Shown here: piece by piece, positions 26,179-35,393 of the stretch
Layout: the number at the start of each line of letters is the position of its first letter
Numbering within the stretch: position 1 is the stretch's first letter
Assembly (NCBI RefSeq): GCF_003752175.1
Contig: NZ_RJVF01000008.1
Span: 124,001 to 188,000 of the forward strand
Direction of reading: 5' to 3'
DNA: 64,000 bases
Source of the DNA: Comamonas sp. BIGb0124
Lineage (GTDB): Bacteria; Pseudomonadota; Gammaproteobacteria; Burkholderiales; Burkholderiaceae_C
The notes under the pieces: generated by a model
What the model saw: the letters and a program-made list of their open reading frames with translations, nothing else
What the model was told of the DNA's origin: nothing
Databases searched by the model: none
Translations under genes and position numbers: made by a program

Positions 26179-27276
26179 ATGGCACGGTCGGGCATCTATA
26201 AATCTGACGTTTTGCGGGCCAGGGATCGCCTGGTCGCCGACGGGCGCTATCCATCGATCGATGCCGTGCGGCGCGAGCTGGGCGATACCGGCTCCAAGGG
26301 CACGATTCACCGTTTTCTCAAGGAGATCGACGAGGAGCAGGGCGGCGATCGCCCGGGGGTGGCGCAGGCCCATGTCAGCGAAGCGCTGACGGAACTGGTG
26401 GCCAGGCTGGCCGAGCGTCTGCGGGAGGAGGCGGGTGAGCGTGTGCAGGTGCTGGAGGCGGCCCAAGCCGCTCGGCTGGCCGAGCTGGCGGCCGAGCGCG
26501 AGGCTCTGCAGCGCGAGTTGGCGGTGCAAAGCGATGCACGAGCCCAGGCCGAGGGTTTGCATGCCGGTCTTCTGCGTTTGCATGAGGCATTGCAGGCGAC
26601 CTCAAACCGTCTGCAGCTCGATCTGGCGGATCGCAGCCGTGATCTCGCCGGTACGCAGGAGCGGCTGGCCGACCGGGTGCGCCACACCGAATCGCTCGAA
26701 GAAAAGAACCGGCATGCCCAGAAGAGCCTGGAGCATTTCCGCCAGGCCTCGCGAGAGCAGCGCGAGCAAGAGGCGCGTCAGCACGAACAGCAAGTGCAGT
26801 ATCTGCAGGGCGAACTGCATACCTTGCGCCAGGCCCTGGCGGTCAAGCAGCACGAAGCCATTGCGGCCAATCAGGACAATGCCCGTCTTGTGCAGCAGGT
26901 CGCGGCCTTGCAGGCGCGGCAGCGCGAGGACGAGGAGGCGCTGAGGGGGCATGCGGCCCGGCAGGAGGAGTGGGCGAGCCGGCAATCCGAGGCGGCGGCG
27001 GCTGCGGCGGAGCAGGCCCACGAACTGGCCCACGCGCAGGCTCGCGCCGAATCGCTGGCGGCCGATTTCGAAGAGCTGCGGGCGGCCCGTCTTGCGGCGG
27101 CGGCCGTGCAGCGCCAGACCGAGCTGGATCTTGCAGGCGCAAGGGCCATGGTTCAGGGGCAGCAGCAGGTGCTGGATCAGCTTCTTGCGCCGCTCAAGGC
27201 GGCTCAGCAGGCGGCACGGCCGGTCGATGACCTTGGGGTGCCGGCAGCGGAGAACCGCAAGACCGGGGAGTCGTGA
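26179..27276 (+). CDS. KfrA-type DNA-binding coiled-coil protein
   Basis: Protein of 365 residues. The N-terminal 50 residues match the KfrA DNA-binding domain (KSDVLRARDRLVADGR, then PSIDAVRRELG and KGTIHRFLKEID). Residues about 70-340 are an almost unbroken alpha-helical coiled coil rich in Ala, Glu, Gln and Arg. KfrA of IncP plasmids is an autoregulated, polymerising protein linked to plasmid segregation. Here no rep, par or conjugation genes are nearby, so it is a chromosomal homologue or a remnant of an integrated element. A GGACAG lies upstream of the ATG. It may organise DNA or regulate locally; the role in this host is unknown. Confidence 0.82.
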   Translation: MARSGIYKSDVLRARDRLVADGRYPSIDAVRRELGDTGSKGTIHRFLKEIDEEQGGDRPGVAQAHVSEALTELVARLAERLREEAGERVQVLEAAQAARLAELAAEREALQRELAVQSDARAQAEGLHAGLLRLHEALQATSNRLQLDLADRSRDLAGTQERLADRVRHTESLEEKNRHAQKSLEHFRQASREQREQEARQHEQQVQYLQGELHTLRQALAVKQHEAIAANQDNARLVQQVAALQARQREDEEALRGHAARQEEWASRQSEAAAAAAEQAHELAHAQARAESLAADFEELRAARLAAAAVQRQTELDLAGARAMVQGQQQVLDQLLAPLKAAQQAARPVDDLGVPAAENRKTGES

Positions 27277-27300
27277 TGCGCCTCGCTGGTCGCTCTAAAG

Positions 27301-27538
27301 TTGAAGTGAAGTCTTGAAAATATTCTTATCTTGTTGTTATTGAACAGGATTTCAATGAACTTCAAGTGAATTCTAGCTTCGGCGATAAGTGGCAGCGCCC
27401 GTGGCCGATACGCGGCGTCATCGCCTGGGTGTGTTGCGCTGGCAGGCAGACGAACAGGACGGATGAGGCCGGGTGGCAGTCGTGCGCACCACCCGGGCTC
27501 TTTCTGCAAGCAACTTAAAGTGAAATCTAGAAAGTATT
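27301..27538. repeat. Dispersed AAGTGAANTCTWG repeats downstream of the kfrA-like gene
   Basis: Three direct copies of a 13-base motif, AAGTGAA then any base then TCT, A or T, and G, occur at 27304-27316, 27364-27376 and 27518-27530 in an otherwise non-coding, AT-richer 290-base gap. The first and third copies extend to 24 bases (27301-27324 and 27515-27538) with four differences. The gap has no gene. They look like iteron-type or protein-binding repeats, possibly a KfrA-related or segregation site, or the scarred edge of an inserted element. Function inferred only. Confidence 0.55.
27469..27496 (+). terminator. Candidate terminator hairpin after the kfrA-like gene
   Basis: CCGGGTGG (27469-27476) and CCACCCGG (27489-27496) form a perfect 8-base-pair stem with a 12-base loop, followed by GCTCTTTCT. 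The T content after the stem is modest. It lies 192 bases after the kfrA-like stop, between the second and third AAGTGAA repeats. Confidence 0.5.
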
Positions 27539-27566
27539 GAATTTCTATTTAAAATCAATACTGAAA

Positions 27567-28613
27567 TCAGATGTCTTCAAGTAGTTTGTAAGGTGCATCG
27601 TCGACTTCGAGAGCGACGAAACCTTGCCCGTCAGGTGCCTGCACGAACAGGCCTTCGGGTGACTGGCGCGACGAGATCTGCATCGAGATCAAGGCCACCC
27701 CGTACTCTGCACCGGGCCAGGAAGCAGCCTGCACGACCACGCCGGTGACCTGTTCGGCATCCTGGCCGATGAGCACGTCCTGGCCGGCCTGAAGGGGCTG
27801 TGCGGCGGTCGCGACATACAGCCTGCGCTTGAGCGTTCCACGGAACTGGCTGCGCGCGATGATCTCCTGGCCGGGATAGCAGCCCTTCTTGAAGCTGATG
27901 CCGCCGATGGACTCGTAATTGAGCATCTGGGGCACGAGCTGGTCGACCAGCGGAGCGCTCAAGGTGGCCACGCCGCTCACGGCGTCGAGCGCAAGCCACT
28001 CCTGCAGCCCGAGAGCCGGCAGATTCGGTTCGGAAAAAGCCGGCTGGGGCGCCGGGGACTGCCGGTCTTCGCTCCAAGACAGGACCAGCATGCGGGGCAG
28101 TCCGGCAGCAGGGTAGAGGCGGATGGCCGCACCGTTGGCCAGGGGCAGGCCCGACCAGGGTGTTTCGTCCAGGTCTTTCTGGTCGTCGGCCGGCAGCGCG
28201 GGCGTGCCGATCACGCCGTGCACGGCCACTTGCGAGGTGGCGTCGGTGAGTTTCACTTTGGCCCGCAGCACAAACATCGACAGGCGTTTGAGGGTCGCCG
28301 GCAGCAGATCGCGGCTGCACAACAGCAGCAGATCGCCGGGGGCGCCGTCTTCGCCTGCCGGCTCCTTGTAGACGATGAAGGTGGCCAGGGCGCGGCCCTT
28401 GGCCGTGCAGTAGGCGGCCAGCCGGGCCTGTCCGGGCTGGAGCAGCACCACGTCGTTGCTCAGCTGTCCCTGAAGAAAGGATGCCGCATCCGGTCCTTGC
28501 GCACGAATGACACCGAGGTGTTCGAGCGGCGCAGCGGCCGGGCCGGTGCCGTTCCAGGACAGGCTGGACGGAGAGGGGATGGAGGGGGCGGTCGGGGTCA
28601 TCGGGTGGTTCAT
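27567..28613 (-). CDS. ygfZ: Folate-binding tRNA-modifying/Fe-S maintenance protein YgfZ
   Basis: Cytoplasmic protein of 348 residues of the GcvT-like YgfZ family, which uses tetrahydrofolate and supports repair or maturation of iron-sulfur enzymes. The diagnostic motif KGCYPGQE is present at residues 243-250 with the essential Cys245, and the N-terminal domain has FLQGQLSNDV and CTAKGRALATF. The length is normal. It lies divergent from mltG with 50 bases between the starts. The ygfZ-mltG-tmk-holB-tatD order is a conserved housekeeping block in many Burkholderiales. Confidence 0.93.
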   Translation of the reverse strand: MNHPMTPTAPSIPSPSSLSWNGTGPAAAPLEHLGVIRAQGPDAASFLQGQLSNDVVLLQPGQARLAAYCTAKGRALATFIVYKEPAGEDGAPGDLLLLCSRDLLPATLKRLSMFVLRAKVKLTDATSQVAVHGVIGTPALPADDQKDLDETPWSGLPLANGAAIRLYPAAGLPRMLVLSWSEDRQSPAPQPAFSEPNLPALGLQEWLALDAVSGVATLSAPLVDQLVPQMLNYESIGGISFKKGCYPGQEIIARSQFRGTLKRRLYVATAAQPLQAGQDVLIGQDAEQVTGVVVQAASWPGAEYGVALISMQISSRQSPEGLFVQAPDGQGFVALEVDDAPYKLLEDI

Positions 28614-28663
28614 GGCTGAATTATCATCATGGGTCCATCCATGTTTGCATCCGGGGTTTTCAT

Positions 28664-29677
28664 TTGCGTCTTCTCAAAAGGCTGATCCGTACGTTGTTGG
28701 GCCTGGTCCTGCTGGGCCTGATCGTGGGCGGCACTGCGCTCTGGTGGGTTCAGCATCCCATGAAACAAGGCGCCGACCTGATCGATCTGTCGATCGAGCG
28801 GGGAGAATCGGCACGCGACGTGGCACGCAAGACCGCGGCCGCCGGTGTGCAGGTTCCACCCGATCTGCTGTACGCCTATTTCCGGCTTTCGGGACGATCG
28901 CGTGTGCTCAAGGCCGGCAGTTACGAGATTCCGCGCGGCAGCAGCCCTGAATACCTGCTCGACATGCTGGCCGAGGGGCGCCAGGCCGTGCGTTCGGTCA
29001 CGCTGGTGGAAGGCTGGACTTTCCGGCAGTTCCGCGAGGCGCTGGCCCGTGCCGATCACCTGAAGCAGGACACGACCGGCTTGTCGGGCCCCGAGATCAT
29101 GACCCGGCTGGATCACGACGGTATCGCCCCCGAGGGACGGTTTTTCCCGGACACCTATGTGTATCCCAAGAACTCGAGCGACCTGGGTGTGCTGCGCCAG
29201 GCCCTGCAGGCCATGGACCGGCGGCTCGAAGCGGCCTGGAGCGTGCGTGCGCCCGATCTGCCGCTGCAATCGCCCGAGCAGGCCCTGATCCTGGCCAGCA
29301 TCGTCGAGAAAGAGACCGGCCTGCAGGCCGATCGCGGCCAGATCGCCGGCGTGTTCGCCAATCGCCTGCGCATCGGCATGCCGCTGCAAACCGATCCGAC
29401 GGTGATCTACGGTGCGAGCGAAGCCCAGGGCGTGGCGTTCGAGGGGCGTCTGAGGCGCATTCATCTCGACACCGACACGCCTTGGAATACCTACACCCGG
29501 CCCGGCCTGCCGCCCACGCCGATTGCCATGCCCGGCAATGCGGCCCTGATGGCCGCGGTCAAGCCGGAAGCCACCTCGGCCCTGTATTTTGTGTCGCGCG
29601 GCGACGGCAGCAGCCATTTCAGCCCCAACCTGGGCGAACACAACCGCGCGGTCGATCAGTACATCCGCAAGAAGTAA
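28664..29677 (+). CDS. mltG: Endolytic murein transglycosylase
   Basis: Inner-membrane enzyme of 337 residues that cleaves nascent glycan strands. One N-terminal helix (residues about 9-29) is followed by a LysM-like subdomain and the YceG domain. The catalytic Glu is E215 in ILASIVEKET, and FPDTYVYPK, GMPLQTDPTVIYG and SPYNTY-like residues (here TPWNTYTRPGLPPTPI) are present. The start is most likely TTG, seven bases after a GGGG; the nearby ATG codons are out of frame. Upstream of tmk on the same strand. Confidence 0.94.
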   Translation: MRLLKRLIRTLLGLVLLGLIVGGTALWWVQHPMKQGADLIDLSIERGESARDVARKTAAAGVQVPPDLLYAYFRLSGRSRVLKAGSYEIPRGSSPEYLLDMLAEGRQAVRSVTLVEGWTFRQFREALARADHLKQDTTGLSGPEIMTRLDHDGIAPEGRFFPDTYVYPKNSSDLGVLRQALQAMDRRLEAAWSVRAPDLPLQSPEQALILASIVEKETGLQADRGQIAGVFANRLRIGMPLQTDPTVIYGASEAQGVAFEGRLRRIHLDTDTPWNTYTRPGLPPTPIAMPGNAALMAAVKPEATSALYFVSRGDGSSHFSPNLGEHNRAVDQYIRKK

Positions 29678-29782
29678 GCGTCCGGACGGCGGAGGCCCGG
29701 GGTCTGCTCGAACCGTGTTCGGAGAACGGTCGGCGGTATCATCGGGTGGACCGCTATGAAATAGATACAAACAGGAACGCAT

Positions 29783-30484
29783 ATGGCCACCGGCCTTTTC
29801 ATCACTTTCGAAGGCATAGACGGCGCGGGCAAGTCGACCCACATCCAGTCGCTGGCCCGTGCCTTCAAAGCGCAGGGCCGGGCGGTGACGCTGACGCGAG
29901 AGCCGGGCGGTACGCCGCTGGCCGAAAAACTCCGTGCCATGCTGCTGTCCGACAGCATGGACGCCCTGACCGAATCGCTGCTGGTCTTCGCCGGCCGGCG
30001 CGACCATCTGCAGCAGGTCATCGAACCGGCGCTCGAGCGCGGCGATGTGGTGCTGTGCGACCGTTTTACCGATGCCACGTTCGCTTACCAGGGCGCCGGC
30101 CGGGGCTTCGATCTCGCGGTGCTGGGCACGCTCGAGGCCTGGGTGCAGGCCCGGCAGCCGGGCGAAGCGCTGCGGCAGCCCGACCTGACCGTCTGGTTCG
30201 ATGTGCCGCCCGAAGAGGCCGCACGCCGCCTGGCTTCGGCCCGCTCGCCCGATCGTTTCGAGGCCTTGCCGGTGGAATTCTTCCGGCGCGTGGCCGGCGG
30301 ATATGCCGCCCGCGCCGCCGCCGCGCCGCAGCGGTTCGCGCGGGTCGACTCGAGCCAGCCGAAGCCGGAGGTCTGGCGGCAGGTCGGTGCCGCTTTTGTG
30401 GGCCGTGGCTGGCTGTCCGCCGAACATGCAGCCGCGGCAGCACCGGCCACCAAGGCCCTGGACACCCCGGGAGGCCAGGCATGA
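29783..30484 (+). CDS. tmk: Thymidylate kinase
   Basis: Phosphorylates dTMP to dTDP with ATP in the cytoplasm. The protein has 233 residues, with the P-loop [11 protein letters not shown] at residues 9-19, [13 protein letters not shown], the Asp-Arg of [17 protein letters not shown] and PDLTVWFDV. The C-terminus is about 20 residues longer than in E. coli Tmk and rich in Ala. The stop overlaps the holB start (ATGA), so the two are translationally coupled. Confidence 0.96.
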   Translation: MATGLFITFEGIDGAGKSTHIQSLARAFKAQGRAVTLTREPGGTPLAEKLRAMLLSDSMDALTESLLVFAGRRDHLQQVIEPALERGDVVLCDRFTDATFAYQGAGRGFDLAVLGTLEAWVQARQPGEALRQPDLTVWFDVPPEEAARRLASARSPDRFEALPVEFFRRVAGGYAARAAAAPQRFARVDSSQPKPEVWRQVGAAFVGRGWLSAEHAAAAAPATKALDTPGGQA

Positions 30485-31542
30485 GCACGACGGCAGTGGG
30501 TTCGGCCGCGACGCCGGGCAGCGCTTGGGCACCCTGGCTGCAGCAGCAGTTGCAGCATCTGCTGGCCCAGCGTGGCCATGCGTGGCTGCTGCAGGGTCCT
30601 TCGGGCCTGGGACAACAGGCGCTGGGGCTGGCCCTGGCGCGTTACTGGCTTTGCGAGGATCAGCAGCCGGCGGGCGCTTGCGGCACCTGTGCCAGCTGCA
30701 AACTGGTGGATGCGCACACCCACCCCGATCTGTGCGTGCTGATGCCGGAGACGGCCATGATTGCCCTGGGCTGGCCGCTGGACGAAAGCAGCCAGAAGAA
30801 GATCGACGACAAGGAACGCAAGGCCAGCCGCGAGATCCGGGTCGAGGCCATGCGTGGCGCGGTCGAGTTTTCCCAGCGCACCAGCGCGCGGGGCCGCGGC
30901 AAGGTGCTGCTGGTGTATCCGGCCGAACGCATGAATGCCGTCACGGCCAACGCCTTGCTCAAGACGCTCGAGGAGCCGCCGGGCGATGTGAAGTTCGTGC
31001 TGGCCAGCGAGGCCGCGCATCAACTGCTGCCGACCATCCGCAGCCGCTGTCTCAGCCACAACATGCTGTGGCCTGTCGAGGCGCAGTCGCGGCAATGGCT
31101 GCAGGAGCAGGGCGTCGATGCCGACACCGCGGCCGTGCTGCTGCGTGCAGCCGGCGGCCGGCCGGCAGACGTGCTGGCCTGGACCGAAGACCAGGTCAGC
31201 GCTCGCCAATGGCGTCAGTTGCCGCGCGCCCTGGCCCAGGGCGATGTGCAGGCGCTGGCGGGGCGCAGCCCTGCGCAGATGCTGGATGTGCTCATCAAGC
31301 TTTGCCACGACTGGATGGCCCTGAGCAGCGGCGCCGCACCCCGGTTCTTCGACGAGGCCGATCTGCCCGCCGCGCCGGCGCTGCCCGCGCTCGTCACCTG
31401 GTCTGCCGAGCTGCGCAAGCTGCTGCGGCATGCCGAGCACCCCTACAACGCCGGCCTGCTCCAGGAAACCCTGGTGGCCCAGGTGCATGCCTTGTGCCGG
31501 CAGGCCGGGCGTTCTTCCCCGACACGCGCGAAGGCCGCCTGA
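30481..31542 (+). CDS. holB: DNA polymerase III subunit delta prime
   Basis: Clamp-loader subunit of 353 residues. The Walker A region reads [10 protein letters not shown] without the catalytic Lys, as expected for delta prime, which does not hydrolyse ATP. Four cysteines of the zinc site are present in CGTCASC plus the preceding Cys of LCEDQQ. Other markers are [23 protein letters not shown] and PTIRSRC with the SRC motif. It overlaps tmk by four bases and is followed by tatD. No pilZ gene lies between holB and tatD, unlike in some relatives. Confidence 0.94.
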   Translation: MSTTAVGSAATPGSAWAPWLQQQLQHLLAQRGHAWLLQGPSGLGQQALGLALARYWLCEDQQPAGACGTCASCKLVDAHTHPDLCVLMPETAMIALGWPLDESSQKKIDDKERKASREIRVEAMRGAVEFSQRTSARGRGKVLLVYPAERMNAVTANALLKTLEEPPGDVKFVLASEAAHQLLPTIRSRCLSHNMLWPVEAQSRQWLQEQGVDADTAAVLLRAAGGRPADVLAWTEDQVSARQWRQLPRALAQGDVQALAGRSPAQMLDVLIKLCHDWMALSSGAAPRFFDEADLPAAPALPALVTWSAELRKLLRHAEHPYNAGLLQETLVAQVHALCRQAGRSSPTRAKAA

Positions 31543-31585
31543 TAAGCCAAACGCGGTGCCCGATTCCGCGATGGATGGATTGTTT

Positions 31586-32404
31586 ATGTTTGTCGATTCC
31601 CACTGCCACCTGACCTATCCCGAACTGAAAGACCGATTGCCCGCCGTGCGCGAGGCCATGGCCGCGGCCCAGGTCGACCGCGCGCTGTGCATCTGCACCA
31701 CGCTCGAGGAGTTCGATGCCGTTCATGCGCTGGCGCTCCAGTACGACAACTTCTGGGCTTCGGTCGGGGTCCATCCGGACAACGAAGGGGTGCAGGAGGC
31801 GAGCTACGAGACCCTGCTGGCACTGGCCGCGCGCGACCGCGTGGTGGCGATCGGCGAGACCGGACTCGACTATTACCAGATGGAAGAGCGCAAGGGCGGC
31901 CGCACGATTGCCGACATGGAGTGGCAGCGCGATCGGTTCCGGGTCCATATCCGCGCGGCCCGCACCTGCGGCAAGCCGCTGGTCATCCATACCCGGGATT
32001 CGTCGGCCGATACGCTTGCGATCCTGAAGGAAGAGGGCGAGGACGGATCGCCCGGCCAGGCGGGCGGCGTGTTCCATTGTTTCAGCGAAACCCGCGAGGT
32101 GGCCCGCGCCGCTCTGGATCTCGGCTACTACATCTCGTTCTCGGGCATCATCACGTTCAAGAAGGCGCAGGCGTTGCGGGATGTCGCGGCCTTCGTTCCG
32201 CTCGACCGCATGTTGATCGAGACCGACAGCCCCTACCTGGCACCTGTGCCGTACCGGGGCAAACCCAACAACCCGTCGTACGTGCCTTATGTGGCGGCCG
32301 AGATCGCCACCGTTCGCGGCCTGCCCGTGGAACGGATCGCCGAGATCACGAGTCAGAACTTCGAGCGGCTGTTTTCCGGCGTGACGGCCGGCACAGCGAC
32401 CTGA
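31586..32404 (+). CDS. TatD-family metal-dependent DNase
   Basis: Metal-dependent hydrolase of 272 residues with a TIM-barrel fold. Metal-binding residues are visible: MFVDSHCHL (HxH), AIGETGLDYY (Glu), VIHTRD (His), FHCFSE (His) and IETDSPYL (Asp). The ATG chosen is the one directly before FVDSHCH, the usual start; an ATG five codons earlier is an alternative. It lies 43 bases after holB, as in many proteobacteria. It resembles YcfH/TatD3 more than TatD itself and probably acts as a 3'-5' exonuclease in repair. Confidence 0.92.
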   Translation: MFVDSHCHLTYPELKDRLPAVREAMAAAQVDRALCICTTLEEFDAVHALALQYDNFWASVGVHPDNEGVQEASYETLLALAARDRVVAIGETGLDYYQMEERKGGRTIADMEWQRDRFRVHIRAARTCGKPLVIHTRDSSADTLAILKEEGEDGSPGQAGGVFHCFSETREVARAALDLGYYISFSGIITFKKAQALRDVAAFVPLDRMLIETDSPYLAPVPYRGKPNNPSYVPYVAAEIATVRGLPVERIAEITSQNFERLFSGVTAGTAT

Positions 32405-32459
32405 ACCCGATGATGCCCGCCACGGTGGCCGGCATCGACACGACTGGAGCCCGAGCGCG

Positions 32460-33179
32460 ATGGCCATGACTTCGAAATCCCGAGACACCAACGGAATCAG
32501 GCTGTCGGCATGCCGCCTGGTGGCGGTACTGGCCCTGGCCTGCGGCGGCGTGCTGGCTGCGAGCCCGGCGCAGGCGGTCATCGACCAGTCGTTGCTGGCG
32601 GCCGTGCTGCAGAACGACGCCCAGAAGATCGCGAACCTGGCGCGCCAGGGGACGGACCTCAACGGCGCCAACGACCAGGGCATGCCGCCGTTGCACATCG
32701 CCCTGCAGCAGGACTCGTGGACGGCCGCCCAAGCCCTGATCGCCCAGCCCAAGACCGACGTCAACCTGGCCAACGGCAATGGCGAGACACCGCTGATGCT
32801 GGCGGCGATCAAGGGCCGGCTCGACCTGGTCAAGCTGCTGATCGCCCGGGGAGCCTACGTGAACCGCGAAGGCTGGACGCCGCTGCACTACGCGGCGAGC
32901 AACGGCCAGCCCGGTCAGTTGCCCATCATCCGGCTGTTGCTGGAGCAGTATGCCTTCATCAATGCCCGCTCGCCCAACGACAGCACGCCGCTGATGATGG
33001 CGGCCGGCTACGGGTCGCCCGAAGCCGTCAAGCTGCTGATCGACGAAGGGGCTTTTCTGGATGTGAAGAACCAGCAGGGCATGACCGCGCTGGATTTTGC
33101 ATCCCGCACCAACCGCGTCGACATCGCCGAGATCATCGGGGCGGCGCAGCGTGCGCAGTTCACCGGCGGCAAGTGGTAA
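32460..33179 (+). CDS. Exported ankyrin-repeat protein
   Basis: Periplasmic protein of 239 residues. A signal peptide ends ASPAQA. Five ankyrin-like units follow, for example MPPLHIALQQDSWTAAQALI, GNGETPLMLAAIKGRLDLVKLLI, EGWTPLHYAASNGQPG and DSTPLMMAAGYGSPEAVKLLI. It lies 55 bases after tatD and is a standard companion of this block in Comamonadaceae. Ankyrin repeats bind proteins; the partner is unknown. Confidence 0.9.
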   Translation: MAMTSKSRDTNGIRLSACRLVAVLALACGGVLAASPAQAVIDQSLLAAVLQNDAQKIANLARQGTDLNGANDQGMPPLHIALQQDSWTAAQALIAQPKTDVNLANGNGETPLMLAAIKGRLDLVKLLIARGAYVNREGWTPLHYAASNGQPGQLPIIRLLLEQYAFINARSPNDSTPLMMAAGYGSPEAVKLLIDEGAFLDVKNQQGMTALDFASRTNRVDIAEIIGAAQRAQFTGGKW

Positions 33180-33193
33180 GCGTATCGGGCCGG

Positions 33194-34612
33194 TCAGGAG
33201 CCCGCCGGCCGATTGGGCCGCGTGTCGACCGCCAGGCATAGCAAGGCGGTCAGCAGGGCCAGGCCCACGTGACCGAGGTAGAGCGGGACAAAATCGGCAT
33301 GGCTCAGGGTGCTGTTGCCGAGCAAAACGACGGTGATGGCCACGCCCAGGACTGCGCCGATCTGGCGAGTGGCCTGGTTCACCGCGCTGCCCACGGCGTA
33401 GTGCTGGACCGGCAGGCGGCTGACGGCTGCGCCTGCCAGCGAGGGCATCACCATGCCGACCCCGATGCCGCTGAGCAGCAGGCCCGGCAGCCATTGACTG
33501 ACATAGGCGGGCTCGGCTCCGGGTACGAGCATGAACCACAGGCCGCTGCACGCATAGACCAGCGAACCGGCCACGAGGAAGGGGCGGTGACCCAGGCGGG
33601 CGGCCAGACGCCCGGTGAGGATGGCCGTCGGCATCACCAGCAGAGGGCCGGGGGTGACGGCCAGACCGGCTCTGGGCAGGCTGTAGTGCCACACGCCGGT
33701 CATGTAGAAAAAGAAGGCGAAGAACATCATCGCAAACGCGATGCCGAAACTCAGCGTGGCCAGGTTGACGTAGCGGTAGGTACGGTTCGAGAACAACGAG
33801 AGATCGACCAAGGGGTGAGGCGTCGCGCGCGCCCAGGCCACGAAGACCGCCAGCGACACGGCGCCGGATGCCGCGACCAGGGCCAGCTCGCCGGCCGTCC
33901 AAGCGGGCGATTCGAGCTGAACGATGGACAACGCCAGGGCGCCCACGCCGACGATCAGCAGGGCGATGCCGACGCCGTCGACGCGCCGGCGGACATCGGG
34001 CCGCGCCGATTCCTTGAGCAGGCCGGCACCGAACCACAGCGACAAGGCGCCCAGCGGCAGATTGATGAAGAAGGCCCAGGGCCATCCGGCCGTGTCGACC
34101 ACAAAGGCGCCCAGGCTGGGGCCGATCGAGGCCGCCAGTCCGCCCACCGCACCCCACAGGCTGACCGCCACCGCCCGGCGCGAGGTCGGGAATGCCGCCA
34201 GCACGATGGACAGCGAGGCGGGCGTGAGCAGGGCCGCACCGATCGCCTGCAGGATACGGGCCGCGATCAGCCAGCCGATGCTGCCGGCCAGCCCGCAGGC
34301 TGCCGAAGCGGCCAGGAACAGCACCACACCGCCCATGAACACACGTTTGCGGCCGTAGGTGTCGGCCAGTCCGCCCGACGGAATCAGCATGGCCGCATAG
34401 ACCACGGTGTAGGCGTTGAGAACCCACGACAGATCGGCCGGCGATGCGGTGGGGAAACCGGCTCTCAGGGCACCGAAGGCGGCGTAGAGCAGCGTGGCGT
34501 CGAGCGACACCAGGAACACGGCAATGCTGGCGACCCAGAAAACGGGCCAGGGAGACGCGGCAGATGCAGGCGGCGGCTGCACAGGGGGATGGGTGGTGGC
34601 CGTGTGGGTCAT
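33194..34612 (-). CDS. MFS drug exporter of the DHA2 (EmrB/QacA) family
   Basis: Inner-membrane proton antiporter of 472 residues with about fourteen predicted helices. Motif A is GGLADTYGRKRVFMGG after helix 2, the ILQAIGAALLTPASLSIVLA stretch with Pro is the antiporter motif C region, and SLDATLLYAAFGAL in helix 1 fits motif D1. The start is the ATG just before a Thr/Pro-rich leader; codons further upstream are in the broken SDR gene. It probably exports a toxic compound. It ends 15 bases from the ankyrin gene, which it faces tail to tail. It may be co-transcribed with the SDR pseudogene and TetR gene upstream. Confidence 0.93.
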   Translation of the reverse strand: MTHTATTHPPVQPPPASAASPWPVFWVASIAVFLVSLDATLLYAAFGALRAGFPTASPADLSWVLNAYTVVYAAMLIPSGGLADTYGRKRVFMGGVVLFLAASAACGLAGSIGWLIAARILQAIGAALLTPASLSIVLAAFPTSRRAVAVSLWGAVGGLAASIGPSLGAFVVDTAGWPWAFFINLPLGALSLWFGAGLLKESARPDVRRRVDGVGIALLIVGVGALALSIVQLESPAWTAGELALVAASGAVSLAVFVAWARATPHPLVDLSLFSNRTYRYVNLATLSFGIAFAMMFFAFFFYMTGVWHYSLPRAGLAVTPGPLLVMPTAILTGRLAARLGHRPFLVAGSLVYACSGLWFMLVPGAEPAYVSQWLPGLLLSGIGVGMVMPSLAGAAVSRLPVQHYAVGSAVNQATRQIGAVLGVAITVVLLGNSTLSHADFVPLYLGHVGLALLTALLCLAVDTRPNRPAGS

Positions 34613-34661
34613 GGCGGGCTTTCTGGGGCAGACGGGCGGAATCGAGGGCCGTGGAAGGGGC

Positions 34662-35275
34662 TCAGCGTTGCAGGTAGACGGCGGGATCGAGCGACAGGCC
34701 GTGCTTGACCTGCCGCGTGAGTTCGTCGCCGAGGACTTCCTCGGCGCCGGCTGCGAGGGCGTCGAACGCCTGCTCGACCACGGACTGCGGCGTGGCCTTG
34801 GGGCCATCGATGTCGCGGGTCAGGTCGGTATCGACAAAGCCCATGTGCAGGCCGAGCACCTGGGTGCCCTGGTCGCGCAGTTCGTGGCGCAGGCCATTGG
34901 TCAATGCCCAGGCTGCGGATTTGCTCATGCCGTAGACGCCGAGCGCGGGCCGGTTGATCCAGCTGGCGACCTGGTCTCGAAGTGGCGGCGGGCGGATGCG
35001 ACGGCGTCGGTGCCGAGGAAACCGCCGAACTCGGCGATGCCCGCGTTGTTGATCAGCAGCGTGACGTCCGAGGCCAGGGCCGCGGCTGCTGCGACGCTGT
35101 CGGGATCGGTGACGTCGAGCTGCAGCGGCACCACGCCGGGCAGGGTGACGGCGGCGGGCTGGCGAGCCGCCGCATAGACCTTGCTGGCGCCGCGAGCCAG
35201 GGCTTCGCGTGCGAAGGCCAGGCCGAGGCCGCGATTGGCGCCGGTGACCAGGACGACTGCGTTGTCGAGTTTCAT
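34662..35275 (-). pseudogene. Short-chain dehydrogenase/reductase, broken by an internal deletion
   Basis: Two reading frames together make one SDR. The first (from the ATG at 35275) gives MKLDNAVVLVTGANRGLGLA, including TGANRGLG at residues 11-18 and NNAG at 76-79, and runs to ARRHFET (residue 101) before drifting into nonsense and a stop. The second resumes as VASWINRPALGVYGMSKSAA with the catalytic YxxxK and continues to the normal C-terminus. In intact family members about 30 residues, including the catalytic Ser region, lie between these parts. The length (614 bases) is about 100 short and not a multiple of three, so a deletion near 34970-34976 both removed sequence and shifted the frame. 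A TetR-type operator still precedes it. Confidence 0.85.
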
Positions 35276-35333
35276 GATGGGTTTCCTTATTGACGGTTGT
35301 TGTTGCAGGATCGAATCGACGTGCATGCCATTT

Positions 35334-35351
35334 ATATGATGGTCGTCATAT
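35334..35351. promoter_or_regulatory. TetR-type operator upstream of the SDR pseudogene
   Basis: ATATGATGGTCGTCATAT is an imperfect 18-base palindrome in the 118-base gap upstream of the SDR pseudogene. It matches the palindrome in front of the neighbouring TetR gene (TATGATGACCATCATA), so both are probable binding sites of that repressor. Confidence 0.7.
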
Positions 35352-35393
35352 TCATTGACGTAAAAAAAGCCATGCGGCTGCATGGCGGTGAAC

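Noticed and set aside
26083-27566. An integrated plasmid replication origin
   Set aside because: Repeats and a kfrA-like gene are present, but no rep, parA or parB gene is found, so an origin cannot be supported.
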